A DNA stretch of 64,000 bases from Clostridia bacterium (GTDB lineage: Bacteria > Bacillota > Clostridia > Christensenellales > CAG-138): positions 124,001-188,000 of the forward strand of contig JAFWOT010000014.1 of NCBI GenBank assembly GCA_017509785.1, in the 5' to 3' direction. The notes under the pieces are model-generated. The model did not search any database, was not told where the DNA came from, and saw only the letters and a program-made list of their open reading frames with translations. Shown piece by piece: positions 23,191-33,607 of the stretch. Numbering within the stretch: the first letter of the stretch is position 1; each line of letters starts with the position of its first letter. The translations under genes were made by a program, and so were the position numbers.

Positions 23191-24234
23191 ATGGCGGAGA
23201 ACGGCAACAAGATAATACTGCTCAAGCTCTGGGAATACCTCCATAATGAGACGGATGAGGATCATCCTGTCTCCCGCATCGAGCTCGCGGAGAAGCTCGG
23301 TACTCAGGGCGTCCCCTGCCACGTCCGGACGATAAGCCGCGGGGTGGAAACTCTCATAGAATTAGGTTATGAAGTCGAAAGCTTCATGAGAAATCACGAG
23401 CGGTATTACTACATGCCGGATAAGGGCTTTGATACCGCCGAACTCAAAATAATGATGGACGCCGTCCATGGGGCGAACTTCATTACCGAGAATAAAACGA
23501 GAACACTCATTGACAAGATCGCAAGTCTTGGCGGTTCTCACCGCAGAGAGCTTATGAAACGCAGCATGAAGGATTTCAACGCTCATAAGCACTCGAACGA
23601 GGGTATCCTTTACAACGTCGACGCCATTGAGACGGCGCTGGAGAAAAAGAGGAAGATCTCGTTCTTTTATTTCTATCTGGACGAGAACCGGAAACGGGCG
23701 TTCGCCCTGCGTCAAAACGGCGACAGGAAGCACTATACGGTCGATCCCATCGCGCTTATAATCAGCGACGACAACTACTACCTTATCACCTATAACGAGA
23801 AGTATCCGAACACAACGACGAATTTCCGCGTTGACCGCATGTTTCAGGTCGAAGTGGTGCCGGATTCCGAGCAGTCCGAAGAAGCCGCCGCCATGGCGAA
23901 GATCGTTAAGGAGTATACCCGCCAGACCTTCAAAATGCAGCCTGGCGAGCTCACCAAGGTGACGCTGCAGTTTAAAAGAAATCTACTCGGCCCCGTCTAC
24001 GATCAGTTCGGCGAGAATACAAAGGTCAAGGTCGTCGACGATGATACCCTGTCCATCACCGTCCAGCTTCGCGTCAGCAAAACGTTCTTCGGCTGGCTCG
24101 CGCAGTTCGATAACCGCGTGTGGATAGTCGAGCCGGAAAGAGTGCGGGAAGAATACAGAGATCACATTGCGGCGATTCTCGCCGGTATTGATGAAAAACA
24201 AAAAACTCTTATAAAAACAGGAGGTTTGATATGA
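23191..24234 (+). CDS. WYL-domain transcriptional regulator (copy 1)
   Basis: 347 residues. The N-terminal winged helix is about 10-75 (LAEKLGTQGVPCHVRTISRGVETLIELGYEV). A WYL domain is about 145-235 (KKRKISFFYFYLDENRKRAF, YTVDPIALIISDDNYYLITY). The C-terminal WCX-type extension ends in RVREEYRDHIAAIL. WYL proteins bind ligands, often nucleic acid-related, and commonly control defence genes. A paralogue at 39095 shares the layout. It overlaps the next gene by four bases (ATGA), so it controls or is cotranscribed with 24231-24614. Confidence 0.9.
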   Translation: MAENGNKIILLKLWEYLHNETDEDHPVSRIELAEKLGTQGVPCHVRTISRGVETLIELGYEVESFMRNHERYYYMPDKGFDTAELKIMMDAVHGANFITENKTRTLIDKIASLGGSHRRELMKRSMKDFNAHKHSNEGILYNVDAIETALEKKRKISFFYFYLDENRKRAFALRQNGDRKHYTVDPIALIISDDNYYLITYNEKYPNTTTNFRVDRMFQVEVVPDSEQSEEAAAMAKIVKEYTRQTFKMQPGELTKVTLQFKRNLLGPVYDQFGENTKVKVVDDDTLSITVQLRVSKTFFGWLAQFDNRVWIVEPERVREEYRDHIAAILAGIDEKQKTLIKTGGLI

Positions 24235-24614
24235 CGGACTATCTAAAAAGCGATGAGATGTTGACTTACGATGATGAGGCGCTTGTATTCTTCAGACCGT
24301 TAATGGATATTTACCCAAATCTTGAGTTTACAAACATCGATGCGACAGGTGTAAAGCAAAGGAGAGCGGTTTATATTTTCCCAAAGGATATGATCCGCCA
24401 TGGCAATGTCTTTATCGAGGCATGGCAGAAAAAGGACTATTTTCACTTTGTGTTGAAAAAGTCGATGATGACAGAAGCAGAAAAGGCCGAATCGAAACGA
24501 GATTGGAAAAAGGACAACTCTTCTCGCGGAAGGGTAAGCGTTTACATGTCGTATAAGAAAGAGCTGTTCGATTACATTGTGCCCAAGCTTAACACGATTG
24601 ATTCGCTAAAATGA
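24231..24614 (+). CDS. hypothetical protein coupled to WYL copy 1
   Basis: 127 residues, mixed alpha/beta with a basic central region (RRAVYIFPKDMIRHGNVFIEAWQKKDYFHFVLKK). No family recognised. The start lies in an ATGA overlap with the WYL gene and is preceded by GGAGG, so the pair is translated together. May be the effector controlled by the regulator. Confidence 0.65.
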   Translation: MTDYLKSDEMLTYDDEALVFFRPLMDIYPNLEFTNIDATGVKQRRAVYIFPKDMIRHGNVFIEAWQKKDYFHFVLKKSMMTEAEKAESKRDWKKDNSSRGRVSVYMSYKKELFDYIVPKLNTIDSLK

Positions 24615-24735
24615 CAAGCCATGAGTTATCATTGTATTTGAATCAAAGCATAACCCTATCTGGGGTTTAATTGTTCAATCACTTTAACGAGAAATCGAAA
24701 AGCCGCAGTTAACGAGACTGCAGAAAGGCATTGTT

Positions 24736-25023
24736 ATGATCAAAGAAAACATCGCTTTATGCAATGACCTCAGGTTCCCCATGTCCCTTCGGACACTCCC
24801 GCTCGTACCGGACTGTGACGGCCGCATCGAGTACATCTTTTATTCCGTTAATCTCGCGAGAGACTTCGATGATCTATCCTCACTGCTCGAACGCGTGCTC
24901 GACTGTCCGTTTACCGAGCTGAAGCGGGATAACAGCCGCATTCTATATGAGGTTATAATAAACGAGGAACCCTGTTCTTTGCTGTTTAAGATTAAAGAGA
25001 GTGAACAAGGCAAAGCAGCGTGA
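24736..25023 (+). CDS. hypothetical small protein
   Basis: 95 residues, acidic, with an alternating strand/helix pattern (RIEYIFYSVNLARDFDDLSSLLERVLDCPF). No recognised domain. It follows a 121-base gap and precedes another unknown gene by 30 bases on the same strand, so those two may be one unit. Confidence 0.5.
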   Translation: MIKENIALCNDLRFPMSLRTLPLVPDCDGRIEYIFYSVNLARDFDDLSSLLERVLDCPFTELKRDNSRILYEVIINEEPCSLLFKIKESEQGKAA

Positions 25024-25053
25024 CAACTATACAAACAACAGAAGGAGAACATC

Positions 25054-25902
25054 ATGGATATTTCGAACGTAATCGGCGAGCAGATCAAACATAAGGCATT
25101 TGGCCTCGGTACAATTGAATCCATCAGTGGAAAAATCATCACTGCAAACTTCGATGGAATACCGAAAAAACTTGATATTTCCGCAATCATCTCAGGCGGG
25201 TTTGCTATATTTGAATCACAAGAAACCGCTGATATTCTTTCCGAGTATGCGCTCGAGATTGAAAAAGAAAAAGCTAGGACAGCTGTGCCTAACCCGGCAC
25301 CTTCAACGCCCTCTGCCCCAGTCAAGAAGAGTACATACAAGTCTAAGGGGACGCATGGAATCTGGATCAAGTTTGAAGGTCAGCAGAATGAGAATCACAC
25401 AGCTAATCTCCATAAAGTAGTTCTAAACGGGAAAACACTGTATGTGCTGAACTATACGAATTCAAAAAAACCCAGTGGGGTAAGAGAAGACGACGAATTC
25501 TTTATGGCAGAAGGAATCACCGACTATTACGGCAAGCCATGTCAGGTAATAACCGGGCGCGGTCATCTGTGTGCATTTTCCGACGATAATGTTTCTCCTG
25601 AAAGCTGGTATACAGCACACCCCTGGATGAAAGATCGGAAGTGGTATGTAATCATAAAGGATTTTGAAGCGTTGGATACTAATATAAAAAACGGCCTCCT
25701 TCTTAACGATGTTATTAGTCATTGCGGCACTGAAACTTATGAATCGTCTTCCGGAAAAGGAAGAGACGATAGCTACGTTAAACGTATGCATACGCAAAAA
25801 ATACATATGAGGCTTACAGAAGAAGCATGCAACTATATCAATTCCGAGTTTGACCGACTTAAAAGAAAGTATGGATCTAAAGAGTATCTATCAGAGTTGT
25901 AA
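25054..25902 (+). CDS. unknown protein with a small N-terminal SH3/Tudor-like domain
   Basis: 282 residues. The N-terminal ~40 residues ([20 protein letters not shown]...[14 protein letters not shown]) match the short barrel seen at the C-terminus of UvrD/PcrA-type helicases and in CarD-like proteins, which binds RNA polymerase in known cases. A proline-rich linker (about 78-95) leads to an unrecognised ~180-residue C-terminal domain with several Trp and His residues. AGAAGGAG precedes the start. Role unknown; interaction with transcription or repair machinery is only an inference. Confidence 0.6.
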   Translation: MDISNVIGEQIKHKAFGLGTIESISGKIITANFDGIPKKLDISAIISGGFAIFESQETADILSEYALEIEKEKARTAVPNPAPSTPSAPVKKSTYKSKGTHGIWIKFEGQQNENHTANLHKVVLNGKTLYVLNYTNSKKPSGVREDDEFFMAEGITDYYGKPCQVITGRGHLCAFSDDNVSPESWYTAHPWMKDRKWYVIIKDFEALDTNIKNGLLLNDVISHCGTETYESSSGKGRDDSYVKRMHTQKIHMRLTEEACNYINSEFDRLKRKYGSKEYLSEL

Positions 25903-25937
25903 TTCATCAAAGTATTAATCATTGGGAGGGAAAGACA

Positions 25938-27221
25938 ATGCAGGAGATCAAATGCCCCAATTGCGGGAAGGTATTTTCGGTGGACGATTCCGGCTATGCC
26001 GCGATACTGAAGCAGGTCCACGACAAGGAATTCGAGAAGGAGCTCAGGCGGCGCGAGGACGCGCTGAATGAGGAGAAGGAAAACGCAGTCGAGCTGGCCG
26101 TCACGAAGGCGGAGGCGAAGAAGGACAAGCGTATTTCCGAGCTCGAGCATCAGCTCGAAGCCATGAAGGACAAGACGCGCGGCGAGCTGGAGCTTGCGCT
26201 TGCGGAGAAAAACCTAAAGCTTTCCGAGAAGGACAGCGAGATCACGCGCCTCAAGGGGCAGCTCGAGCTCGACAAGTCCCTCGCCGAAAGCGCGGTGAAG
26301 GACGCCGTGCAGTCGAAGGACAGCGAGATAATGAAGCTCAAAAACGATCTCGAGCTCGAGCAGAGCAAGCGTCAGCTGAACGAAAAGTCGCTCAAGGAGG
26401 CGCATGACGCGGAGCTCAGGCGCAAGGACGAGGAGATCGCCTATTACAAGGATTTCAAGGCGCGTCAGTCCACCAAGATGGTCGGCGAAAGCCTGGAGCA
26501 GCACTGCATGATCGAGTTCGACCGTCTGCGCGCGACGGCCTTCCGCAATGCCTATTTCGAGAAGGACAACGACGCGAGGAGCGGCAGCAAGGGCGATTTC
26601 ATCTACCGCGAATCGGGCGAGGACGGCACGGAGTTCATCTCCATTATGTTTGAGATGAAGAACGAGATGGACACCACCGCGACCAAGCACCGCAACGAGG
26701 ATTTCTTCAGGGAGCTCGACAAGGATCGCCGCGAGAAGGGCTGCGAATACGCCGTGCTCGTCACCCTGCTCGAGGCCGACAACGAGCTCTACAACGGCGG
26801 CATAGTGGACGTATCCCACCGTTACGATAAGATGTACGTCATCCGTCCGCAGTTCTTCATTCCGCTCATCACGATCTTAAGGAACGCCGCGCTCAATTCG
26901 CTTTCCTACAAGCAGGAGCTCGCGCAGGTGAGGAGCCAGAACATCGACGTGACGAATTTTGAAAAAAGCCTCTTGGAGTTTCAGTCAAAATTCGGCAACA
27001 ACTACCGCCTTGCAAAGGATCATTTCGATAAAGCGATCGAGGAGATCGACAATACTATCGGTCACCTGCAGAAAGTGAAGGACGAGCTTTTGGGCTCGCA
27101 GAAGCAGCTTCGCTATGCCAACGATAAGGCGCAGGATCTGAGCATAAAGAAACTCACCCGCAACAACCCCACGATGCAAGCAAAGTTTGCGGAGCTAAAA
27201 GAGGATAAATCCGACGGCTGA
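25938..27221 (+). CDS. DUF2130 domain protein
   Basis: 427 residues. N-terminal zinc-ribbon-like CPNCGK (one CxxC pair seen), then a long charged coiled coil (about 30-170), then the DUF2130 domain (about 170-340: [37 protein letters not shown]) and a helical tail. DUF2130 has been linked by others to nuclease-like folds, but its role is not established. GGGAGGG precedes the start. GC content is near that of the chromosome, unlike its neighbours. Confidence 0.85.
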   Translation: MQEIKCPNCGKVFSVDDSGYAAILKQVHDKEFEKELRRREDALNEEKENAVELAVTKAEAKKDKRISELEHQLEAMKDKTRGELELALAEKNLKLSEKDSEITRLKGQLELDKSLAESAVKDAVQSKDSEIMKLKNDLELEQSKRQLNEKSLKEAHDAELRRKDEEIAYYKDFKARQSTKMVGESLEQHCMIEFDRLRATAFRNAYFEKDNDARSGSKGDFIYRESGEDGTEFISIMFEMKNEMDTTATKHRNEDFFRELDKDRREKGCEYAVLVTLLEADNELYNGGIVDVSHRYDKMYVIRPQFFIPLITILRNAALNSLSYKQELAQVRSQNIDVTNFEKSLLEFQSKFGNNYRLAKDHFDKAIEEIDNTIGHLQKVKDELLGSQKQLRYANDKAQDLSIKKLTRNNPTMQAKFAELKEDKSDG

Positions 27222-27602
27222 TTATGTCTGCCGCAGACAATGGCCATTACCTGTCTGCTTCCAGTATAGTTCGATCTGTTTATTCTTTTTCTCCGCATAC
27301 CGCAGCGTCTCACATGCTCCGCCGAAGCCGTAAATTACATAGGCGACCACGGCGTCGGCATTATTGACCATGAATTCATTTCGCCTTGAGATCGCATATC
27401 GCCTCAGTACGTTTTCGAGCGGAGGATAGTGCGTTTCATCATAAGCGCACGCATCAAATACCCTGTCTAAATACGGCAGCACCAAAAGGAGCGGATCTGC
27501 GGATACCGCTCCTTTTTCCCGCGCACGACCGATGCCGCAAGCAGATCAAACTGCCTGTACCCGCCCAGATAAAAGGTGTTGGCTCCCTCATGAATTAAGC
27601 TC
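27222..27602 (-). pseudogene. truncated and frameshifted SLOG (DUF1273-like) paralogue
   Basis: The sequence from LVLPYLDRVFDACAYDETHY to the C-terminus matches the intact gene at 19557-19979. Near 27487 a one-base deletion relative to the intact copy shifts the frame, and homology stops at about 27600, where residues before HEGA would be encoded. Beyond that point is the end of the unrelated HD gene. The first ~30 codons are lost. Confidence 0.8.
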
Positions 27603-28721
27603 CCGACTGTTTTCTTTGGATCCTTTCTGATCTATCACAATTGATATCGTTTTTTTCTCTTTGTTCTTTACAGAAAACTGCACCCATACCCCCAACCAAG
27701 ACATCAATCCTCCTTCTGTATCAGCTAATTGAGTAGCATAACCTTCAAAATCTGGATTATTGTAAAATAGGTCGAGAGCCTTTATCTTGTTTCGATTAGT
27801 AAAATAAACATAAGCATTCGTTAACACACTTATTTCAGTTGCGGGATTCTTTGAACGACGGTCATGACAGAATTTTTTAATTGGGTCGATAGTATCTACA
27901 AGAGCTAGTAAGAATAGAAGCGAATCATCCTTGTAGAAAATAATATGATGCTGATCATTGCCAGGTATCAACGGCCACAAGTTGTGCATTATATATACAT
28001 TGTTTGTTGCAGGTGTAGCACGCCACATATTGTGAAGCGCTATTGTATCGCATACTTTTACAAAAAAGTCTTTATAATATCTTATGTGGGAATATATCTG
28101 CGAACTTTCCGCCAAATCCATTAGCGCGTCATATAGCAATAAAGCACCAATGATACCATGATCCAAGCATGGGTCTTTCCCTGTAATGCGATACTGATAA
28201 TAGTTCCTTATAAGTTCTTCATTCTTGCTTTCATAGAGCAAATTATAATTCAGGTTATGGGAAAGTATCCAGTCGTCAATGGATTTGTATTCTGTTTTAT
28301 TTGCCGAATCGTTTTCATACTTATACCCGATATCATGAAATAGACATATTAGCGACCAAAACAGCACAAAACTGCCCTTGGGAGAATGCTCTCCCGGTAA
28401 TCGCCTCCAAGAACGTGTATCAATCTGTAAGTTGTCTCTAATCGATAATCCAAGTAAAAAAGCTGAGACAGTATGTATGGCGCGCGAAGGTGTAATAAGG
28501 TCAATGCATTCCTTGATCTTTTTGTTAGTGTATTCTTTAGCAAAGCGCTTTCTAATGAATCTTTTGGCTTCTTTTTGAGACGAGAATAGTTCAACGCTAT
28601 TTTCTGACCCCAGTTCCTTTAGTGCTTCATTATAGTGTTCTGCTAAAGAATTAGTTTCATAGTTATTTTGTGCGTTCACGCTTTCCTTGTTTATATCGGC
28701 AGTTTCAAAATCCTTTTCCAT
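27588..28721 (-). CDS. HD-domain phosphohydrolase-like protein
   Basis: 377 residues with HD-superfamily metal-binding features: LICLFHDIGYKYEN (His-Asp pair), LDHGIIGALLLYDAL and LLALVDTIDPIK. Such enzymes hydrolyse nucleotides or phosphoesters. It is AT-rich and lies at the distal end of the defence cluster, on the same strand, 132 bases after the restriction endonuclease gene. Probably a defence effector, judging by company. The 3' end overlaps the broken SLOG paralogue by about 15 bases. Confidence 0.68.
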   Translation of the reverse strand: MEKDFETADINKESVNAQNNYETNSLAEHYNEALKELGSENSVELFSSQKEAKRFIRKRFAKEYTNKKIKECIDLITPSRAIHTVSAFLLGLSIRDNLQIDTRSWRRLPGEHSPKGSFVLFWSLICLFHDIGYKYENDSANKTEYKSIDDWILSHNLNYNLLYESKNEELIRNYYQYRITGKDPCLDHGIIGALLLYDALMDLAESSQIYSHIRYYKDFFVKVCDTIALHNMWRATPATNNVYIMHNLWPLIPGNDQHHIIFYKDDSLLFLLALVDTIDPIKKFCHDRRSKNPATEISVLTNAYVYFTNRNKIKALDLFYNNPDFEGYATQLADTEGGLMSWLGVWVQFSVKNKEKKTISIVIDQKGSKENSRELNS

Positions 28722-28853
28722 TACTTATTCTCCATATTTTTAATTACATATAGACTTGCGACTTGTTTCTTTTTCATGTTTTTTAAGAATGGTTTCATCA
28801 CATCTTTGACCCTTCGACTTAACAGATTGGCAAGATTAAGCTATTCGGAAGAT

Positions 28854-30152
28854 TTAATCAAACAGTATCTCTTCCGGTCTTCTGTTTTTGCATGCAGACG
28901 AATACTCATCTTCTATGTTTGAGAGTAATTCCTCTACGGTTATTCCTTCCCTATAGATAATGGATTGAATTGCTTTTACAACTTGAAGCCCATTAACAAG
29001 CATAATGGGGCTTTGATCGTCAAGCACTTCTTTCTGGACTGCGACTGAAAAATAAGATGTAGTTACATAAACGCCAATCCATCCCCGCTTAAGACGGGAG
29101 ACGGTACGCGCAATGCCTATACCGTTTGTCGCTGTGGTAATGCTTTCGCATTTCGCCTGCCCAATTACAATTGTTTTGATTATTGCCAGTCCTTGCCCAA
29201 TATCACTTCTAGCAACAAAATCTATTCCTCCGTCACCTGATTGCTGCGTTACCCAGCCTGGCATAAAGTTTGCCCCGGACATTCTAAACACTTCTTGGGT
29301 AACTTTCATAGCAAGGAGTTCAAAACAATGCTTGTCCCTGTCGCTAAAGAACTCATAAACTGTTTTTAGGATCTCCTCCTCTTTGCTTCCGGAAGCCGGT
29401 TGCTGATCCTTGGGTTTTGCAATTGCAGAAGAGAAAACATGCCTCCTAATTTTACTGTACTCCCCGTTGTTTACCCAACTTTTCCACGCAGACGGTGCAT
29501 ACTTTAGCGTGTCTTCGTTTGAAAGATTCGGATCTCTTCTCGCATTAATCCACACCCAAGGGAATTCTTCGTTGTCACCGGTCAATGAAAAAACACACAT
29601 ATCAAATACGTAGTTGGAGAAATACCCATCTTTCGTTTTAACATCGTACTGTGTGATTAGCTCTACGGCTTCTATAATACCATATCCGTGAAATTTCAGA
29701 TATCCCTTTTGTGCTCCACCAACCGCAGTTCTTTCAAAGAAAAGAATCGGTACAGCCTCATTCTTTCGCAAATTAGCATCAGGCGAAGATTGAATCCTAA
29801 AGGCATTTAATAACGCCTTGTTACCCTGTTTCTCCTCTGGGCGCTTGTCGTTCGATTTATTATCGCCATAGTATCTCACCCTACCGAAGTCTGGATCGTA
29901 AATATCTTCCCACGGCGTGGTTTCTCCGCCATACTTGTGTGGGCTGCTTGAAACAATTATCGCAGGAACACGCACTTCCCCGTTTTTTGTAATTACTTTT
30001 CCGATTGAATGCACTCCGCGCTGAAACTGTATTTTTGCGTTATCCGCAAGATAGGTATGATAGTAAAAGTTTGGGAAGCCATCAACTTCGAGCAAGGACG
30101 GATCTTGCTTTTCTTTTCTGTTTGATGCTCTATATATCTGCCCGATTCTCAT
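28854..30152 (-). CDS. modification-dependent-type restriction endonuclease (Mrr-like nuclease)
   Basis: 432 residues. The C-terminal Mrr-type PD-(D/E)XK nuclease has GDGGIDFVAR (Asp311) and GQAK (Gln332, Lys334). The N-terminal ~240 residues (VRYYGDNKSNDKRPEEKQGN, FHGYGIIEAVELITQY) resemble the SRA-like DNA-reading domain of AspBHI-type enzymes that cut methylcytosine-containing DNA; this second assignment is less certain. It starts two bases after vsr, so they are cotranscribed. It could instead be the cognate endonuclease of the nearby C5 methyltransferase. Confidence 0.75.
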   Translation of the reverse strand: MRIGQIYRASNRKEKQDPSLLEVDGFPNFYYHTYLADNAKIQFQRGVHSIGKVITKNGEVRVPAIIVSSSPHKYGGETTPWEDIYDPDFGRVRYYGDNKSNDKRPEEKQGNKALLNAFRIQSSPDANLRKNEAVPILFFERTAVGGAQKGYLKFHGYGIIEAVELITQYDVKTKDGYFSNYVFDMCVFSLTGDNEEFPWVWINARRDPNLSNEDTLKYAPSAWKSWVNNGEYSKIRRHVFSSAIAKPKDQQPASGSKEEEILKTVYEFFSDRDKHCFELLAMKVTQEVFRMSGANFMPGWVTQQSGDGGIDFVARSDIGQGLAIIKTIVIGQAKCESITTATNGIGIARTVSRLKRGWIGVYVTTSYFSVAVQKEVLDDQSPIMLVNGLQVVKAIQSIIYREGITVEELLSNIEDEYSSACKNRRPEEILFD

Positions 30153-30153
30153 A

Positions 30154-30570
30154 TCATTCTCCTTTTATCTCTTTTATTAGCCTTTCAACAGCCTCAATTG
30201 GGTCCCCATGTCTTATCTCGCACTCCCATATTATTAAAACACGCCACCCGTCTTCTTCAAGCCTTGCATAGTTTTTTCTGTCGCGTTCAATATTGTATTT
30301 AAACTTTGCCCTCCAGAAATCTGTGTTTGTCTTTGGAGGAACAAACCAACGGCACCCCTCATGACAATGCCAAAAACAACCGTTGATAAATACCACCGTT
30401 TTAAACTTTGGCAATACAATATCCGGTTTGCCAGGCAAATCAGATACGTTTTTTCGGTATCTGAAGCCCTGTTTAAATAAGTATTTTCGCACATATTCCT
30501 CGGGTTTTGTTCCTTTGCTGGGAATATGTGCCATATTCCTGCTTCTTGCTTCTTTTGAACGGTTGTCCAT
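30154..30570 (-). CDS. vsr: very short patch repair endonuclease
   Basis: 138 residues, the usual Vsr length: RSRNMAHIPSKGTKPEEYVR, DLPGKPDIVLPKFKTVVFIN, GCFWHCHEGC (zinc ligands) and W...K..YNIERDRKN. It nicks at T:G mismatches made by deamination of 5-methylcytosine, protecting sites of a C5 methyltransferase. Its presence fits the dcm-type gene at 37920-39056, although six genes separate them. Confidence 0.95.
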   Translation of the reverse strand: MDNRSKEARSRNMAHIPSKGTKPEEYVRKYLFKQGFRYRKNVSDLPGKPDIVLPKFKTVVFINGCFWHCHEGCRWFVPPKTNTDFWRAKFKYNIERDRKNYARLEEDGWRVLIIWECEIRHGDPIEAVERLIKEIKGE

Positions 30571-30580
30571 GGCTGCTCCT

Positions 30581-32671
30581 CTATTCGATGCCGTTTTCTT
30601 TTAGTTTTTTAACCACATCCATTATTGTTTTAATCTGTTTCTTTGTTAGCTGCGTATACTGCAAGTTGCAGTATTTGATTGCATCCGTTAATGCAAATAC
30701 ATCAGCATTATTAAGTACATACTGTGCCTGTCCTCTTTCAACTAAAGACGACCAGTACTCAGCTCCTTTGTTAAAGATCTCTATCTCATTCATGATTCCG
30801 TTATCAAAAGCCTGATCCTTTTTTGCCGCTATTTTTTCAACTGTCTTCTCGCTTGGGGATATCAGGATTTCTCTAAGCTCATCCGATATCGAGTACGGAA
30901 CCTTTGAAATAATATCCCAGCATTCGGTTTTTTTGCAGTATGTTTCAACGTTTGCCGTTGAACGGTAAGGATCGTTTATTCTGTCAAATACGATTTTACC
31001 TATTTGGGCTATATCCTCGTCAAATTCTATTGGGACTCTCTGAAGGTCCCAGATCTGTCTGTAGTTTATCTCTTTATGTATTGCTTTTGCAGACAACACG
31101 AGTTTAGAAAACGTATATGCAACAATCTGGGGACGGTATGCCCTTTTTTCTTGGTACCACTGTTGGCTAGAAATCATCGTTTCGATTTTGGAGAACAGGA
31201 TCTTTTTTCCAATAAGCTCTTTATAGAAAAGCTCATTAAAAACTTCATTACTCTTATTCCACTGTTTTTCCATATCGTTATGGAAATGGGCAGCATTTAC
31301 CTCTCCGCCCCAAGAAACATAGTGCGGTAGCATGTTTGCTGCATTAATGTATTTAGCCAAATCCGTAAGCGTAAAACGCATACTCTTGGGCCTTGTAAGT
31401 TTATAATTGTTTGCCTGTGCTTTTGTCATTTGCATAATAGGCTGTTCATATTGTCCGCGGGTACGTTCAAAGAACCAAAGCTGCTGAACTAAACTTCCGC
31501 TTGCAAGAGGTGCATATATCTTTCTGGAGAAGTCCTCCATTCGTACATAGAACGGATGGCTAGAGTTCAAATCTGCGGTCTTAACCTTATTCTGGCTGTT
31601 CGCATATTTAGCTATATTCCTTATTAATTCAGGATCAGAATCTTTTAAGACGGTCAGCTTCATCTGAACAAAAATGCCCTCTAGGTCTGCATTATTCTTT
31701 ATGTTGGTTGCCGCCAATGTAGCAGTTGTCTGACCTCCGTTTATTATTTGAAGATCGTCAAACGCTGTTATCATGTTGCCGCATATAGGATCCGAAACCA
31801 CGGTTACACCTCTTGCCGTGGTCGATATCCCGTTATTATAAGTAAAGAACCTTGATTTTTCGTTTAGTATGGTCCCACGAATGCCTTTGTTGACAGCCCC
31901 GTTAAACTTAAGGAACGAGCGGACGTTTGATTCAAGAAGCGCAGAGCTATACTTTTTATAGATCTCTGAGAGGAAAGAGCCCGGTACAATGGCCAAATAA
32001 GACTCATATTGGTCGGTTCCAATATCTGCCTTAATACACGGAATCCCTCGGATGCCAAATTCGTTACAATTAATTACAATCTTTTCTTTTTCAAATCCGG
32101 CCAGTTTAGATCTATATATTCCTTCAATATCAAGAACATCAAGCGTCACCTTAAATGTGTGCTCTTTAAAGGTATAATCTGGAAAGTCAAGATTTTTAAC
32201 GCTTTTACTTAGCCTGTTAGTGCTAACTACAAACAGGTGTATGGTATGAATGTCTTTATAATTGTTTCGAATATCTCGTGCAAGCTGTACTGCAGGATCA
32301 GCCTGTTCAGCTGATGCAAAGAACCCCTTTAATGAATTCTCAAAGAAATTCAGCAGAAGCTGAGATTTATTGCCAAGAATCTCATTGGTTATATTCGTGA
32401 TCTCTCCCTCATTATAATCGGCGCAGAGCAAGTCAAGAGCATTTGACGCAAGATCTAAATATGCAGCATCAATATGCATATTCTTATATGCCCTTGTTCC
32501 TTTACTAAAGGAAAAGAAGCACTGACTCATGTCAGTAATGAGAGAGTAATCGTTTTTAAGGATATCTGCAGCATTGTCAATAAACACCTCAACCGGATAC
32601 CGCATAGTGTTTACTGCCTCGGCATTGATATCCTCATTTATATAACTCTCGCGAAACTCAAGGATGTCCAT
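30581..32671 (-). CDS. AIPR-family abortive infection protein
   Basis: 696 residues. The AIPR core (about 230-480) includes GIRGTILNEKSRFFTYNNGI, the signature INGGQTTATLAAT, and IAKYANSQNKVKTADLNSSH. AIPR proteins occur in phage-defence clusters, including the Mza system. The likely role is an effector or DNA-targeting subunit working with the upstream DUF4420, Z1 and GHKL proteins. The gene follows DUF4420 by three bases and precedes vsr by 10. Confidence 0.88.
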   Translation of the reverse strand: MDILEFRESYINEDINAEAVNTMRYPVEVFIDNAADILKNDYSLITDMSQCFFSFSKGTRAYKNMHIDAAYLDLASNALDLLCADYNEGEITNITNEILGNKSQLLLNFFENSLKGFFASAEQADPAVQLARDIRNNYKDIHTIHLFVVSTNRLSKSVKNLDFPDYTFKEHTFKVTLDVLDIEGIYRSKLAGFEKEKIVINCNEFGIRGIPCIKADIGTDQYESYLAIVPGSFLSEIYKKYSSALLESNVRSFLKFNGAVNKGIRGTILNEKSRFFTYNNGISTTARGVTVVSDPICGNMITAFDDLQIINGGQTTATLAATNIKNNADLEGIFVQMKLTVLKDSDPELIRNIAKYANSQNKVKTADLNSSHPFYVRMEDFSRKIYAPLASGSLVQQLWFFERTRGQYEQPIMQMTKAQANNYKLTRPKSMRFTLTDLAKYINAANMLPHYVSWGGEVNAAHFHNDMEKQWNKSNEVFNELFYKELIGKKILFSKIETMISSQQWYQEKRAYRPQIVAYTFSKLVLSAKAIHKEINYRQIWDLQRVPIEFDEDIAQIGKIVFDRINDPYRSTANVETYCKKTECWDIISKVPYSISDELREILISPSEKTVEKIAAKKDQAFDNGIMNEIEIFNKGAEYWSSLVERGQAQYVLNNADVFALTDAIKYCNLQYTQLTKKQIKTIMDVVKKLKENGIE

Positions 32672-32674
32672 TTT

Positions 32675-33607
32675 TTACTCCTCTATAAATCTGTAAATGG
32701 ATGCCACACTTAACACATAGTTCACATCCGTAATTTCCGGAAACGGTACATTATCTACTGTGATTCTAGGGAACTCTTCTGCAACCGAATATGATTTAAT
32801 CGACTTTATATCGAACCTTGAGTTAATCTCCTTTCCGTATACATCGATCCCCATGCCTTGGATTTTTCTTATGAAATCATTTTCTATACTCTCACTGGAT
32901 ACCGATAGCAAGATTTCTTTAACTAAATCAATGATCGCTAAGCTTGTCCCTCCTGCCTCAGGAGATACGGCCTCAGCACGGACCACAACTAAATGTCCGT
33001 TATTTGGAGAAGATAGTTGAGCGAGTGAAGAGATGCGAATACTGTCTGCATTTGCTCCTATAGTTTTTACCTCATACCATGTGTCTCCCACGGTGAAGTC
33101 TTTACTTTGCATTTTGGGTCCGCCCCATGCTTGTATCGCCGTGTCAACGCCATACTTTTTAGAAATAATCTCCTTTAGCACTGCAAGCTCACCGAAAATA
33201 CCCATAAGCTTTTCCTTTGAAATATCTCCACCGGAGACCTTTTGGAAAAGCTTTTTCCATGTGATAAATCGTCTCCTCAGCATATTTAGTGCCAAGGACT
33301 CGTCGCGGATTTCAACAATAGAGTCAATCATGTTTTCGCAAAAGCTGAAGTATGCTTCTTTTAGTTCCCCGTTAAGAAGGTCGAAAGAAGTCCAATAGGA
33401 ATCTTTACCTTCTCTCCCCTGGACTACATGGAGTATTGATGTGGACTCCATCACAGGGCAGTCGCCTTTCGACATGAAAGAAAGACGAAGATTCCCTTCG
33501 AAACTAAATCCAAAGAAAACTTCTATACACGAATCCACCGGGACTTTCTTTTGATTACCATGCTGCTGATCGCAAAACTTGTTATAAATCTCGCTAAATT
33601 CAATCAT
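32675..33607 (-). CDS. PD-(D/E)XK nuclease-like protein (DUF4420)
   Basis: 310 residues. Nuclease-type core around GIFGELAVLKEIISKKYG and SKDFTVGDTWYEVKTIG (Asp, then E-x-K). DUF4420 is a recurrent component next to Z1 and AIPR genes. The start is uncertain: MIEFSEI at 33607 has GAAGGAG 12 bases upstream and overlaps the Z1 gene by eight bases; earlier candidates at 33634 (ATG) and 33646 (TTG) would overlap more. Confidence 0.8.
   Translation of the reverse strand: MIEFSEIYNKFCDQQHGNQKKVPVDSCIEVFFGFSFEGNLRLSFMSKGDCPVMESTSILHVVQGREGKDSYWTSFDLLNGELKEAYFSFCENMIDSIVEIRDESLALNMLRRRFITWKKLFQKVSGGDISKEKLMGIFGELAVLKEIISKKYGVDTAIQAWGGPKMQSKDFTVGDTWYEVKTIGANADSIRISSLAQLSSPNNGHLVVVRAEAVSPEAGGTSLAIIDLVKEILLSVSSESIENDFIRKIQGMGIDVYGKEINSRFDIKSIKSYSVAEEFPRITVDNVPFPEITDVNYVLSVASIYRFIEE

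Noticed and set aside
26150-26819. Minus-strand frames opposite the DUF2130 gene
   Set aside because: Shadows created by the coiled-coil codon pattern of the plus-strand gene.
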